Below the pieces are notes generated by a model that ran no database searches, had not been told where the DNA came from, and saw nothing but the letters and a program-made list of their open reading frames with translations. A DNA stretch of 34,688 nucleotides, taken from NCBI GenBank assembly GCA_945881735.1, contig CAMCVF010000014.1, positions 1 to 34,688 of the forward strand. Reading direction: 5' to 3'. Shown here in pieces: positions 15,991-25,435 of this stretch; position 1 is the first letter of the stretch; each line of letters starts with the position of its first letter. The DNA is from Methylotenera oryzisoli (GTDB lineage Bacteria; Pseudomonadota; Gammaproteobacteria; Burkholderiales; Methylophilaceae). A program made the translations under genes and the position numbers.

Positions 15991-17838
15991 TTAGTCGCGG
16001 TAAATAGCGATTTCTAACACTTTCAAAAAGTCGACACCATAGCGGTCTAATTTAGCCTGACCTACGCCAGAAATTCGGCTCATTTCGGTAAGGTCTTGTG
16101 GGCGCTTATTTAAAATTTCCAGTAGCGTACTGTCATGAAAAATCACATACGGTGGCACCGCCTGTTCGCGCGCTAATTCTAACCGTCTAGCCTTTAGTGC
16201 ATGCCACATTGGATCGTCCTCTAAACCATCATAAGCCGCTTTGGCGTTTGAGCTGCGCTGCGCTTTGCTTAAGCTGGCTTTGGCTTTGCCAGCCAGTTCA
16301 ATATCGCGTCTTAACCATATTTCCGCCTCGCCTTTTAGTACAGGGCGTGCTGCTTGTGTTAGCTTTAAGCCGCCATAGGCTTGAATATCGCTTTCTAAAT
16401 AGCCACCCGCCACTAGCTGCCTAAATACGCTACTCCACTGCGCGGATACAATATGTTTACCCACACCAAATACGCTTAAGGCTTGGTGATTAAATTGTGA
16501 TACCTTTACATTGGCTTTACCCAGCAAAACATCAATCAAGTGTACCACACCAAAACGCTGCCCCGTGCGATACACCGCCGATAATGCCATTTGAGCGGCT
16601 TGCGTCGCATCCCAAGTATCGACTGGATTTAAACAATTGTCGCATTGGTTGCAATTACCCGCATGTTGCTCACCAAAATAACGCAACAAAATTTGGTGAC
16701 GGCAAGCGGTTGATTCGCAAAATCCTAATAATGCATCTAATTTTTGCCGCTCTACCTGCTTGCGCTCTTCTGGCGCATCGCCACTATCTAGCATCTGGCG
16801 CATGCTTACTACATCGCCCAGGCCGTAAGCCATCCAAGCATTTGCAGGCAAGCCATCGCGGCCTGCGCGGCCTGTTTCTTGATAATAACTTTCCATGCTT
16901 TTGGGCAAATCTAAATGCGCAACGAATCTGACATTTGGCTTATCAATACCCATACCAAACGCAATGGTCGCCACAATAATCACGCCTTCTTCGCGCAGAA
17001 ATCTACGTTGGTTTTGGCTGCGAATACCAGCATCCAAACCCGCATGATAGGGCAACGCATCCCAACCGCGCTCTTTTAACCAACTGGCGGTTTCTTCTAC
17101 TTTTTTGCGCGATAAGCAATACACAATACCCGCGTCATTGGCGTGTTCGGTTTCTAAAAACGCTTCTAATTGCTCACGCGCTTTTAACTTGTGAGTAACA
17201 CGATAGCGGATATTGGGCCTATCAAAGCTCGCCACAAATTGGCGCGCATTTTCAAGTGATAACCGTTCTACTATATCAGCGCGCGTAGGAGCATCGGCAG
17301 TAGCGGTAAGCGCAATACGCGGTACGTTGGGAAACTGCGTATGTAATGCCGTCAGCTTCCGGTATTCGGGCCTAAAATCATGACCCCATTCCGATACGCA
17401 ATGCGCCTCATCAATCGCGAAGAGCGCAATACCTGTATGCATTTCAATCTGTTCTAATTGTGCTAAAAAACCGCTTAATAATAAGCGCTCTGGGGCCACG
17501 TATAAGATTTCCAGATCACCTTGGATTAGCTGAGAAGTGACTTGGCGCGACTGCTCCACATCTAAACTTGAATTTAAAAACGCGGCTTTTACACCCAATT
17601 GCTGCAACGCTTCTACTTGGTTTTGCATCAAAGCAATCAGTGGTGAAACCACAATAGTCACACCGCTTCGCAGCAAGGCAGGCAGTTGATAACACAGCGA
17701 TTTTCCGCCACCAGTCGGCATTAAAACCAGCGCATCGCCGCCCGCTGTTACATGCTCAATAATGGCTTGTTGCTCACCGCGAAATGTGGAATATCCGAAT
17801 ACTTGGTGCAGGCGTTGCTGGGCGAGAGAGGCAGTCAT
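15991..17838 (-). CDS. recQ: ATP-dependent DNA helicase RecQ
   Basis: About 615 aa. A 3'-5' superfamily-2 helicase acting in recombination and restart of stalled forks. Walker A is [13 protein letters not shown] near residue 48, the DEAH box is [19 protein letters not shown] near 140, and motif VI is [12 protein letters not shown] near 325. The zinc-binding region has the four-Cys set ([11 protein letters not shown] ... CNQCDNC) near 375-400. An RQC winged helix and a C-terminal HRDC domain ([14 protein letters not shown]) complete the RecQ layout. I chose ATG 17838 (MTASLAQQ) because it fits family N-termini. The frame also holds an ATG at 17859. Confidence 0.95.
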   Translation of the reverse strand: MTASLAQQRLHQVFGYSTFRGEQQAIIEHVTAGGDALVLMPTGGGKSLCYQLPALLRSGVTIVVSPLIALMQNQVEALQQLGVKAAFLNSSLDVEQSRQVTSQLIQGDLEILYVAPERLLLSGFLAQLEQIEMHTGIALFAIDEAHCVSEWGHDFRPEYRKLTALHTQFPNVPRIALTATADAPTRADIVERLSLENARQFVASFDRPNIRYRVTHKLKAREQLEAFLETEHANDAGIVYCLSRKKVEETASWLKERGWDALPYHAGLDAGIRSQNQRRFLREEGVIIVATIAFGMGIDKPNVRFVAHLDLPKSMESYYQETGRAGRDGLPANAWMAYGLGDVVSMRQMLDSGDAPEERKQVERQKLDALLGFCESTACRHQILLRYFGEQHAGNCNQCDNCLNPVDTWDATQAAQMALSAVYRTGQRFGVVHLIDVLLGKANVKVSQFNHQALSVFGVGKHIVSAQWSSVFRQLVAGGYLESDIQAYGGLKLTQAARPVLKGEAEIWLRRDIELAGKAKASLSKAQRSSNAKAAYDGLEDDPMWHALKARRLELAREQAVPPYVIFHDSTLLEILNKRPQDLTEMSRISGVGQAKLDRYGVDFLKVLEIAIYRD

Positions 17839-17903
17839 GACATGAATTGTACACTGCATGCTTGCATGCTTTTAGGTAATAAGCGCTTATTGAAATCAAA
17901 AAT

Positions 17904-19310
17904 TTAAGCGACTAAATTGTTAAACTGAATCACTTGCGTTTTAGGACTATTAAAAGCTTTTAATAGCAATTTATAGGTATCTAAATCAAACTTTAGCTGC
18001 ACGTTTTCTTGCAGCTTTTCGGCCAACTCTGATTCGGTTTCAATTACGCCCAGATAGGTCCAGTACTCAAAAATATGCAGTTGGGTTTTATCGTTTTCAC
18101 CGCTATGTTCACGAATACCGATTTTGCCTGCATAAGGCCAATTTTTTAATCGGTGCGAAATTAATGCTTGTTGCAGGCGCAAGTAATGGATTTCGGGTGA
18201 TTCTTTGCCGCAACACACGCCTTTGCAACGTTTGATTTGGCTGGAAAAGCAGGCGCCACTGCCAGCGGCTTCTAAGCCTAAATAGCGCGGGCAAAGTTGA
18301 TGTGCTTCGGCAATACCGCGTAAGGCTTCTACAGCTTGGCGCTTGCTTTTAAACGTGCCAAATAATTGGCCTAATTCAACGGGATTAATATCGCTTTCTC
18401 GCACTAGTTCTAATAAATTCTTGGCTAGCGGATTACTATTTAGTTTCCAGCTGCACAATTGGCGCTCATTACGTAGCTGACGGTTATGAATGGGTTGGCG
18501 CTCTTTTACCAATTTTGATTCTAATAGTAGTGCACTGAAATCACCTGCGGTGGTTATCCACTCAACCTGCTTAATCTCTTGTGTAATGCGCATTTCTTTA
18601 GTGCTGGCGTGATCACTACTAAAATGGCTAAGTACACGTGCACGAATATTGATACTTTTACCAATATATAAGGGCAAATCATTGTCGCCATAAAACAAGT
18701 AAACGCCTGGTGTTTCAGGCAAATCATCTAACAAGTTAGCATCTAAATGTGATGGCAAACTGGGTGCGCTCATTAATTTTGCAGCCGCGTTTCTAATAGC
18801 CGCATCACCCAGCTCTAATTGTGCAGACTCAATAAAGCCTAACATCACGTCTACATCGCCCATGGCACGGTGGCGGGCGATGGTAGTCAGATTGTGGCGC
18901 TGCATAATGGCATCTAAACCGTGGCTTTTATGTTGCGGATACAGTAGGCGTGAAAGCTTAACCGTACAGATGACTTTTTGGCGTAGCGTAATGCCAATAC
19001 GCTTAAATTCCGACTTTAGAAACCCATGATCAAAGCGCACATTATGCGCCGCCAAAACACTGCCTTCTAAAAATGCCAATAGCGTATCTGCGACATCCTT
19101 AAACAAAGGAGCATTAGCAACCATTTCATTATCAATCGTAGTCAGCTGTTGAATAAAAGCAGGAATGGGTTGCTCTGGATTGACCAAAGTTTGCCAGCGT
19201 GCTGTCTCCGTACCATTATCAAAGCGCACCAAAGCAATTTCGGTGATGCGGTCGCGCAAGGGTGTGGCACCTGTGGTTTCAAGATCTAAAAAGGTGATGG
19301 ATGGTAGCAA
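17904..19310 (-). CDS. DnaQ-like 3'-5' exonuclease fused to a UvrC-type GIY-YIG nuclease
   Basis: 468 aa, two nuclease modules. Residues 1-165 are a DEDDh exonuclease: FLDLETTG (first Asp/Glu pair), AAHNVRFDHGF near 90 and HRAMGDVD near 147. Residues about 200-285 form a GIY-YIG domain (TPGVYLFYGDNDLPLYIGKS near 205) as in UvrC and Cho. The rest, with Cys residues in CFSSQIKRCKGVCCG near 355, resembles the UvrC/Cho middle region. Proteobacterial homologues are usually labelled DNA polymerase III epsilon-like or Cho-like. It probably acts in DNA repair and is not necessarily part of the replicase. It lies 45-65 bp upstream of recQ on the same strand, so a repair pair is plausible. Confidence 0.9.
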   Translation of the reverse strand: MLPSITFLDLETTGATPLRDRITEIALVRFDNGTETARWQTLVNPEQPIPAFIQQLTTIDNEMVANAPLFKDVADTLLAFLEGSVLAAHNVRFDHGFLKSEFKRIGITLRQKVICTVKLSRLLYPQHKSHGLDAIMQRHNLTTIARHRAMGDVDVMLGFIESAQLELGDAAIRNAAAKLMSAPSLPSHLDANLLDDLPETPGVYLFYGDNDLPLYIGKSINIRARVLSHFSSDHASTKEMRITQEIKQVEWITTAGDFSALLLESKLVKERQPIHNRQLRNERQLCSWKLNSNPLAKNLLELVRESDINPVELGQLFGTFKSKRQAVEALRGIAEAHQLCPRYLGLEAAGSGACFSSQIKRCKGVCCGKESPEIHYLRLQQALISHRLKNWPYAGKIGIREHSGENDKTQLHIFEYWTYLGVIETESELAEKLQENVQLKFDLDTYKLLLKAFNSPKTQVIQFNNLVA

Positions 19311-19390
19311 GTGTTAAACCATGAAGTATTAATAAATAAAAGTGTAGCTTGAATTGAGTAAATGCGTAATCAGTCGTTGATCGAGATGAA

Positions 19391-19470
19391 GAATAAGGCG
19401 CACGGAGCACCTAAACCAAGACACTACATTAGTAAGGCTTGGATACGAGCACCACGCAACGCCTTAATTC
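19391..19470. repeat. Imperfect inverted-repeat element
   Basis: Outer arms GAATAAGGCG (19391-19400) and CGCCTTAATTC (19460-19470) pair with one bulge. Inside, CCAAG near 19416 can pair with CTTGG near 19438. GAGCACC also occurs twice as a direct repeat. GC content is higher than in the surroundings. It could be a REP-like element or an RNA structure. No second copy is in the window. Confidence 0.35.
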
Positions 19471-19499
19471 GCACGCGCAAACACTTATCAATCGCTTCC

Positions 19500-19655
19500 T
19501 TAGCTTAAAAACATAAAATAAATCATCAACCCAAAATATAAAAATGCAAAAAAACCCACTATCCAAAATACATTGAGCAGATTTTTATTGATGATTCTTA
19601 ACTGGTTTTCAATGGCGATAAGTTGCGGGTCTTTTTCTTTATTGTCAGCTTGCAT
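19500..19655 (-). CDS. Small single-pass membrane protein
   Basis: 51 aa. A polar, charged N-terminus (MQADNKEKDPQL) and an amphipathic stretch precede one transmembrane helix (VFWIVGFFAFLYFGLMIYF, residues 29-47). A good ribosome site (AGAGGAA, about 7 nt before the ATG) supports translation. It lies divergent from the MOSC gene. No family was recognised. Its form suits a small membrane anchor or regulator. Confidence 0.6.
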   Translation of the reverse strand: MQADNKEKDPQLIAIENQLRIINKNLLNVFWIVGFFAFLYFGLMIYFMFLS

Positions 19656-19684
19656 AGCATTTCCTCTGTAAAATAGTACTTATA

Positions 19685-20254
19685 ATGACCATAACACCGG
19701 CGACTAATTCAGACTTACGCTCACTGACCACGCAATTCGCGCAGAATGGTCGCTTAGATGCTATCTATTTGCGCCCAGCGCGCAATGCGCCGTGTGTACA
19801 GGCCACTTCTGCGCAAGCAGTTACAGGGCAAGGCTTAATTGGCGATAGAACACTTAATTCCCCTTCTCGCAATCCGATTGGTAGCAATCGGCAAATCACT
19901 TTGATTCAAGCCGAACATATTGCGGTGCTTGCGGCTTTCTTAAACAAACCGATTGATGCAAGCTGGTTAAGGCGCAATTTGGTGGTATCTGGTCTTAACT
20001 TGCTGGCTGCCAAAAGCTTATTTAAAGACCAAACCATGCAACTGCACATTGGTGAAGTGGCTTTAGAAATAACTGGCCCATGCGAGCCTTGCAGCAAAAT
20101 GGAAGCCATATTAGGCCAAGGTGCTTATAACGCTATGCGCGGCCATGGCGGCGTCAATGCGCGCGTATTAGTTGGTGGCGAATTAAAGATTGGGGATATT
20201 GTGCGTTGCGAAGTACAAAATGTACTAAATAATCCGCAATCAGCCTTGTTTTAA
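19685..20254 (+). CDS. MOSC-domain protein
   Basis: 189 aa. The MOSC (molybdenum cofactor sulfurase C-terminal) fold is shown by GLIGDRTLNSP near residue 51, the NRQITLIQAEHI segment near 68, LRRNLVVSGLNL near 94 and GPCEPCSKME near 131, whose Cys is the conserved sulfur or cofactor ligand. GHGGVNARVLVGG near 153 is the usual end. Single-domain MOSC proteins (YiiM-like) are linked to Moco-dependent reductions or sulfur transfer. The exact substrate is unknown. Neighbouring genes give no added clue. Confidence 0.88.
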   Translation: MTITPATNSDLRSLTTQFAQNGRLDAIYLRPARNAPCVQATSAQAVTGQGLIGDRTLNSPSRNPIGSNRQITLIQAEHIAVLAAFLNKPIDASWLRRNLVVSGLNLLAAKSLFKDQTMQLHIGEVALEITGPCEPCSKMEAILGQGAYNAMRGHGGVNARVLVGGELKIGDIVRCEVQNVLNNPQSALF

Positions 20255-20276
20255 CTGCCCAAATTTACTAATTAAT

Positions 20277-20459
20277 CTAGCCTTTATCGCCCGCCAACAT
20301 TGCCTCTGCATACAGATTGCGATGCTTTAAGCAATCTGGGCTGGTTTTATCAATACAATGCGTGCGTAATTTACAGTCACAACTTTTGGCGACTAATTGT
20401 TCTAACTTCTGCAACATGAGATTGCTAGTTGGTGTTGCGCATTTCTCTGTTTCCAACAT
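20277..20459 (-). CDS. Small cysteine-rich protein
   Basis: 60 aa with five Cys (residues 7, 27, 29, 35 and 43), including a CDCKLRTHC cluster that could bind a metal or form disulfides. No signal peptide. AAAGGA lies about 8 nt before the ATG, which supports real translation. It is convergent with the MOSC gene, 22 bp apart. No family recognised. Confidence 0.55.
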   Translation of the reverse strand: MLETEKCATPTSNLMLQKLEQLVAKSCDCKLRTHCIDKTSPDCLKHRNLYAEAMLAGDKG

Positions 20460-20623
20460 CCTGCATCCTTTTAATTAAGTACGTTTTAATTAAACACCTT
20501 ATTTGTCATGCATTTTAGTCCATTTTGCCTAGTTTAAATTGCATCAAACTGACATTTTTATTCAATCAAACTGACACAATCAACAACGATAATACACTTT
20601 TAACAAAGAGATAGAGTTTAAAA

Positions 20624-20851
20624 ATGAAATTATTGAATCGCTTACGCGAAATGCGCGAAGAGCAAACTTTACAACAAAACGATGATGAATATGCCCCTGA
20701 TGAGCATAGCTTTTATGCATTTGAAAATACTGAAGATACTGATGATGACTACTTAAACACCATTGGCGTGGGCGCTACAACGATTGACGATATTATTCGT
20801 TTAAACGGTGAGAGCCACAATTTACAAATCAGTCATTACGCAACATTTTAA
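20624..20851 (+). CDS. Small acidic protein
   Basis: 75 aa. A basic helical start (MKLLNRLREMREEQ) is followed by a strongly acidic middle (NTEDTDDDYLN) and a predicted short helix (TTIDDIIRLNG). A Shine-Dalgarno-like AGAGATAGAG precedes the ATG. It has no membrane segment or signal peptide and no family I recognise. It is convergent with galE, 21 bp apart. Confidence 0.55.
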   Translation: MKLLNRLREMREEQTLQQNDDEYAPDEHSFYAFENTEDTDDDYLNTIGVGATTIDDIIRLNGESHNLQISHYATF

Positions 20852-20872
20852 ACATTTTTCAACGTAATTTTT

Positions 20873-21892
20873 TTATGGTTTATTTGCAAACCCATTTGGG
20901 TTGCTCGATTGCCAATGCCAAGTATCGCGGCACATATCGTCTAAATTTCGGCTTGCCTGCCAGCCTAACAGCGTTTTAGCCACTGTTGCGTCGGCATAGT
21001 TAATCGCTACATCACCTAATCGTCTGGGTAAAATTTCATACGGAATATTTTTGCTGCTGTTTGCAGCAAAGGCTTCTACTACATCCAATACGCTGTAACC
21101 AATGCCAGTGCCTAAGTTAACCGTAATCATGGCTTGATTGCTTACCAAGTATTCTAATGCTGCCACGTGGCCATCGGCCAAATCCATCACATGAATATAA
21201 TCACGAACGCCAGTGCCATCATGCGTGGCGTAATCGTTACCAAATACGCGCAACTTTTTCAGACGCCCAACCGCCACTTGCGCCAAGTAAGGCAATAAAT
21301 TATTGGGGATTCCATTGGGGTCTTCGCCGATTAGGCCAGAGTTATGCGCGCCAATTGGATTAAAGTAGCGAAGTAAAGCAATGCGCCAAGTGTTATCGGC
21401 TTTGTGCAAATCGCGAAGAATATCTTCAATCATTAACTTGCTTCGGCCATATGGATTAGTCGCACTAAGCGGAAAGTCCTCTTTAATCGGCACCGTTGCT
21501 GGGTCACCATAAACGGTGGCAGAAGAACTAAACACAATATTTTTAACACTAAATTCGGCCATTACCTCAAACAAATTAAGGCTGCCCACTACATTGTTAT
21601 CGTAATAAAGCTGCGGTTTTTCAGTTGATTCGCCTACCGCTTTCAAGCCTGCAAAGTGCACTACCGCGCTAATATTATGCGTTGTAAAAATGTCACGCAA
21701 TGCTGATTTATCGCGAATATCGGCCTTTACAAAGGTAAAAGATTTGCCTGCAATTTGGGTGACACGCTTGAGAGATTCTGGCGAGCTGTTCGATAAGTTA
21801 TCCATAATGATAATTTCGTGTCCTGCTGCCAGCATTTGCACGCAAGTATGCGTTCCAATATAACCTGCGCCACCTGTTACTAATATTGCCAT
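20873..21892 (-). CDS. galE: UDP-glucose 4-epimerase
   Basis: 339 aa. NAD-dependent short-chain dehydrogenase/reductase-type epimerase that interconverts UDP-glucose and UDP-galactose for lipopolysaccharide and exopolysaccharide. The N-terminal VTGGAGYIGTHTC binds NAD, SSSATVYGDP near residue 122 carries the catalytic Ser/Thr, and NPYGRSKL near 146 holds the Tyr-x3-Lys pair. FNPIGAHNSGLIGEDP near 178 and GTGVRDYIHVMDLADGH near 225 are typical of GalE. Full length. Confidence 0.95.
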   Translation of the reverse strand: MAILVTGGAGYIGTHTCVQMLAAGHEIIIMDNLSNSSPESLKRVTQIAGKSFTFVKADIRDKSALRDIFTTHNISAVVHFAGLKAVGESTEKPQLYYDNNVVGSLNLFEVMAEFSVKNIVFSSSATVYGDPATVPIKEDFPLSATNPYGRSKLMIEDILRDLHKADNTWRIALLRYFNPIGAHNSGLIGEDPNGIPNNLLPYLAQVAVGRLKKLRVFGNDYATHDGTGVRDYIHVMDLADGHVAALEYLVSNQAMITVNLGTGIGYSVLDVVEAFAANSSKNIPYEILPRRLGDVAINYADATVAKTLLGWQASRNLDDMCRDTWHWQSSNPNGFANKP

Positions 21893-22025
21893 TTAGATAC
21901 TTTTTGAAAGTTTAAAATGCCATGATACTGTATAAATTGTGCAGATTTATTTCAGCTGATGATTTTTAATGTAAATCATTTTAACTTAAAAGTGCGGCCA
22001 ATCAATCATGCATTGATTAAAGCTT

Positions 22026-22766
22026 TTAAGCGTTAAACATCATTTTTTCCAAACGATCTTGCTCTTTTTTTGCAACAGCATAACATTCACAACTACGGCT
22101 TTCTAAGGCCTCGCGGTCTAGCACAGTGATTAGGCCGCGTTTGTAGCTAATGATACCTGCTTCTTGCAACTTTAACGCCGCATCCGTCACGCTTTCGCGC
22201 CTCACGCCTAAAATATTTGATAGCGTTTCTTGCGTCATCGAAATTTGATTAGAAGATAACCTGTCCAAGCTTAGTAGTAAGCGACGGCTTAATTGCTGAT
22301 CAATTGAATGGTGACGATTGCACACCGCAGTTTGTGTCATTTGTGTAATCATGGCCTGCGAATAGCGCAATAGAATATTTAGGATGGCCCCATCACGATT
22401 CATGGCGTTTTTAGCGGCCTGCGCGCGCATTCTGTAGCCCTTGCCTGCAAATTGCACCAAGGCTTGGTTAGGGGTGTTACTGCCAGATAGCAACAATGAA
22501 AGACCTATAACGCCGTCGTTACCAATCACGGCCACCTCAGATGAAGCGCCACTTTGTGTCATATATAATAGGGATACAATGGCCGTGGTGGGAAAATACA
22601 TATAAGCGGGTGTTTTGCCAGATTCTTATAGAACTTGATTTTGCGAAAAATCCACAGGCTCCATATCTGGTTCAAGTTGGTGCCACTCTTTTTCAGACAT
22701 GGCTGCTAGAAGATGATTTTGATGAGGGATTGAAGCTGTGTTGTCTGTAAGTGTGTTCATGCTCAT
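22026..22766 (-). pseudogene. Crp/Fnr-family regulator interrupted by an in-frame TAA
   Basis: Reading from ATG 22766 (good GGGGA ribosome site) gives a 246-codon frame with one stop, TAA at 22626-22628 (codon 47), exactly where relatives have Tyr in a QVLYE-type strand of the cyclic-nucleotide-binding domain. After the stop the frame continues without damage: YMYFPTTAIVSLLY, EVAVIGNDGVIG, then a helix-turn-helix SMTQETLSNILGVRRESVTDAA near residue 180. The intact paralogue at 28349-29071 aligns along the whole length and shows what is lost. A restart at Met56 (22601) lies inside the sensor domain without a ribosome site, so a working product is doubtful. One base change would restore it, so a sequencing error or recent mutation are both possible. 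Confidence 0.8.
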
Positions 22767-22874
22767 GTAATTCCCCTAGTTGAGGGTTCCATGATGCGAT
22801 TATTTAGCCTACTAACTTATCAGCCACAAACGGATTATGATGTAAGCCATATCCTACGGGTTTTCTGTAATCTC

Positions 22875-22893
22875 TGTGTACGATAACGCACTT
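22875..22893 (-). promoter_or_regulatory. Operator-like site upstream of the interrupted Crp/Fnr gene
   Basis: TGTGTACGATAACGCACTT matches the site at 28239-28257 at 16 of 19 positions and is about 109 bp before the regulator start. Its core is a GTGNG-type inverted pair (GTACG and CGCAC). It probably binds a Crp/Fnr-type dimer, perhaps the product itself. Confidence 0.5.
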
Positions 22894-22967
22894 TTTCTTT
22901 TACTTAAATTACTTACACTGATCTTAGTTGCGATTTAAATTATTTATTATTATCACCTGAGCTTAAC

Positions 22968-23720
22968 TTGGTTAACACATTACGCATTGCTACCTTTAAT
23001 ATTCACAAGGGCTTTAGCCATTTTAACGCCCGTTTCTCCTTGCATCAGCAACGCGAGTTGTTGCGCAACTTGCATGCAGATGTGCTCTTTTTGCAAGAAG
23101 TGCAAGATAATCACAAAGGTCACAGCAAGCGCTTTTCTGGCTGGCCCATGGCAGGGCAAGTGGAATTTTTAGCCGATAGTATTTGGCCACAATTTTCGTA
23201 TGGTAAAAATTCAGCCTACCCTGATGGTCATCATGGCAATGCATTGCTTTCAAAATTTAATATTAGTAGTACTAATAATATTGATATTTCGGCGCACCCA
23301 ACCGAGCAACGCGGGATGTTGCACTGCTCAATTGAATTGCCAGGCTGGGATGTGCCTTTGCATGCTATCTGCGTGCACTTAGGTTTGTTTGCACACTGGC
23401 GGCGCCAGCAATTGGGGCGAGTGGCTGATTATATTGACGCACATGTACCCGCCAATTCGCCGCTTATTATTGCGGGTGATTTTAACGATTGGAGCTCACG
23501 CGCAGGCCGCACATTTGCATCGCGCCTACATTTAAAAGAGGTGTTTGAGCAATATGCTGGCAAGTCGGCGCGCAGTTTTCCATCGTGGTTACCATTGCTA
23601 AGGCTAGACCGCATTTATGTGCGCGGCTTTGAAATTAAGCAGGTTGAGGTACATGCTGGCGCACGATTTGTTACAGTATCTGATCACGCCATATTAACGG
23701 CGACACTTTTAAAACAATAA
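22968..23720 (+). CDS. Endonuclease/exonuclease/phosphatase family protein, YbhP-like
   Basis: 250 aa. The EEP fold is shown by RIATFNIHKG near residue 6, FLQEVQ with the metal-binding Glu near 41, HGNALLSK near 88, ICVHLGLF near 133, IIAGDFNDW near 166 and a final SDHAIL near 240 (catalytic Asp-His). Start is TTG (22968-22970). There is no ATG before the first motif and an in-frame stop lies upstream. It is 5 bp before clsB, the same order as ybhP-clsB in Escherichia coli, so a role in phospholipid metabolism or membrane maintenance is likely. The substrate is not known from sequence. Confidence 0.85.
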   Translation: MVNTLRIATFNIHKGFSHFNARFSLHQQRELLRNLHADVLFLQEVQDNHKGHSKRFSGWPMAGQVEFLADSIWPQFSYGKNSAYPDGHHGNALLSKFNISSTNNIDISAHPTEQRGMLHCSIELPGWDVPLHAICVHLGLFAHWRRQQLGRVADYIDAHVPANSPLIIAGDFNDWSSRAGRTFASRLHLKEVFEQYAGKSARSFPSWLPLLRLDRIYVRGFEIKQVEVHAGARFVTVSDHAILTATLLKQ

Positions 23721-23725
23721 CCGCC

Positions 23726-24907
23726 ATGAACGCATTTATTGCTGGCAATCAAATTGAATTATTGCGAAACGGCAGAGCGTATTTTCCCGCACTGGCGGCA
23801 GCAATTGAACAGGCCAAACAAACCATTTATCTGCAAACCTATATTTTTGAAGTGGATGCGGCAGGCAAGCAAATTGCAGACGCTCTTAAGGCGGCCGCGC
23901 AACGCGGTGTAACCGTGCGTGTGTTGCTAGATGGTTTTGGTTGCAAAGATATGCCCGATAGTTTTGTAAAAGCCTTTAAAAAATCGGGTGCGCAATTGAT
24001 GTTTTACCGCCCCAAAATCTCACCATGGTCGTTCAAAAAAAATCGTTTGCGCCGCATGCATCGCAAAGTAGCGGTGATTGATGAAACAATTGGCTTTGTA
24101 GGCGGCATTAACATTATTGATGACAGCAACGTTCCCGAACAGTTGCCACCTCGCGTAGATTACGCTGTAAGGGTAGAAGGCGCTTTACTGCCCAGCATGA
24201 CAGCCAGCGTGCAAAAGCTATGGCGCCGAATTAAATTGACGCATTTGGAGCCGCAAAATTTGGCCACTGATAATGCTACCCATTTGCCAAAAACCGTGAA
24301 GAAAGTTACTAATAAAAATGTAATTAAAAGCGTAAGCGCCGCATTTCTATTGCGCGATAATTTTCTGCACAGGCGGGATATTGAAACTGCTTATTTAAAA
24401 GCAATCAACGCGGCCAAAACAGAGATTATTATCGCCAACGCCTATTTTTTACCTGGCAGGCGTTTTAGGCAAGCCTTAATAAAAGCCGCAAACCGCGGAG
24501 TAGCGGTGCAACTGTTATTGCAAGGCCGTATGGAATATTTTTTAATGCCAGCAACGCACGCTTTTTATAGTATGTTTTTAAAAAGCGGCATTGCTATTTT
24601 TGAGTATCGTAAAAGTTATATGCACTGTAAAGTGGCGGTAATTGATGGGACTTGGGCCACTGTGGGCTCATCTAATATTGATCCGTTTAGCATGCTGCTG
24701 GCGCGCGAAGCCAATATTATGGTGCAAGATAGCGCTTTTGCTAGTGAATTGCGTGCTGAAATCCTGCAATCTATTCATCAACAATCGGTACCTGTTTCGG
24801 CACAAGAGTGGCTCAAAAGAAACAAGCTTAAACGCGCCATGTCGTGGTTGACATATGGCATGGTTAAGGCGATTTTGGGCATGATTGGATATTCGAACGA
24901 GCGCTGA
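23726..24907 (+). CDS. clsB: Cardiolipin synthase B, phospholipase D superfamily
   Basis: 393 aa. Two HKD motifs, H112-x-K114-x4-D119 (MHRKVAVID) and H300-x-K302-x4-D307 (MHCKVAVID), form the shared active site of phospholipase-D-type transferases. ClsB makes cardiolipin from phosphatidylglycerol or with phosphatidylethanolamine. The early YLQTYIFEVD and the late VGSSNIDPFS segments fit the bacterial synthase branch. There is no N-terminal membrane pair, as is usual for ClsB and unlike ClsA. It is 5 bp after the YbhP-like gene, clearly one operon. Confidence 0.92.
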   Translation: MNAFIAGNQIELLRNGRAYFPALAAAIEQAKQTIYLQTYIFEVDAAGKQIADALKAAAQRGVTVRVLLDGFGCKDMPDSFVKAFKKSGAQLMFYRPKISPWSFKKNRLRRMHRKVAVIDETIGFVGGINIIDDSNVPEQLPPRVDYAVRVEGALLPSMTASVQKLWRRIKLTHLEPQNLATDNATHLPKTVKKVTNKNVIKSVSAAFLLRDNFLHRRDIETAYLKAINAAKTEIIIANAYFLPGRRFRQALIKAANRGVAVQLLLQGRMEYFLMPATHAFYSMFLKSGIAIFEYRKSYMHCKVAVIDGTWATVGSSNIDPFSMLLAREANIMVQDSAFASELRAEILQSIHQQSVPVSAQEWLKRNKLKRAMSWLTYGMVKAILGMIGYSNER

Positions 24908-24939
24908 GTATCAATACGTGTACTGATGTAAGTGGTGAT

Positions 24940-25350
24940 TTAATAAATGCGATTCATGCGATTAAATATCCATTTGCCAAACGCCGCACTTGCGCCACTG
25001 AGCAGGGTTCCCCAAGTAACATCAATGACTGATAAGCTAAGCGACCAATCTTTTAATAATGCTAAGTTGGTCAAATCATAGCTCGCGTAAACAAAAAATC
25101 CAAAGGCAGCTGCTGTGGCAAAGGTATTTTTTAAGCCTCTGTGATGGCGATTTGGCATTAGTGCAAACCATATAAGCCCTGCAGCATATACAAGATAGAA
25201 CATGCTAGCAAATAAAAAATTGGGCTCATCTGCCATTAGATGACCAATACCTTGTTGGTAAAGAGGCTGCGCAATCATGCTTAACCAAATAATATCTAAT
25301 ACAAACATCACAACGATGATGGTTAGATAGGCAGGTAAAAATTTTAACAA
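24940..25350 (-). CDS. DUF2177 family membrane protein
   Basis: 136 aa with four predicted transmembrane helices (about 5-25, 45-63, 75-95 and 108-125). The pattern VLDIIWLSMIAQPLYQ near residue 17, the FFVYASYDLTNLALLKDWSL segment near 85 and VTWGT match the DUF2177 family of small inner-membrane proteins of unknown function. The full family length is present. It is convergent with clsB. Confidence 0.85.
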   Translation of the reverse strand: MLKFLPAYLTIIVVMFVLDIIWLSMIAQPLYQQGIGHLMADEPNFLFASMFYLVYAAGLIWFALMPNRHHRGLKNTFATAAAFGFFVYASYDLTNLALLKDWSLSLSVIDVTWGTLLSGASAAFGKWIFNRMNRIY

Positions 25351-25435
25351 GGTGAAGCTTCCTCTGTGAGTAAAGTGATGGTGATAAAAGTCGTAGCATT
25401 TACAAGTGAATATAGTTTAACCTACTTTAAACAAA

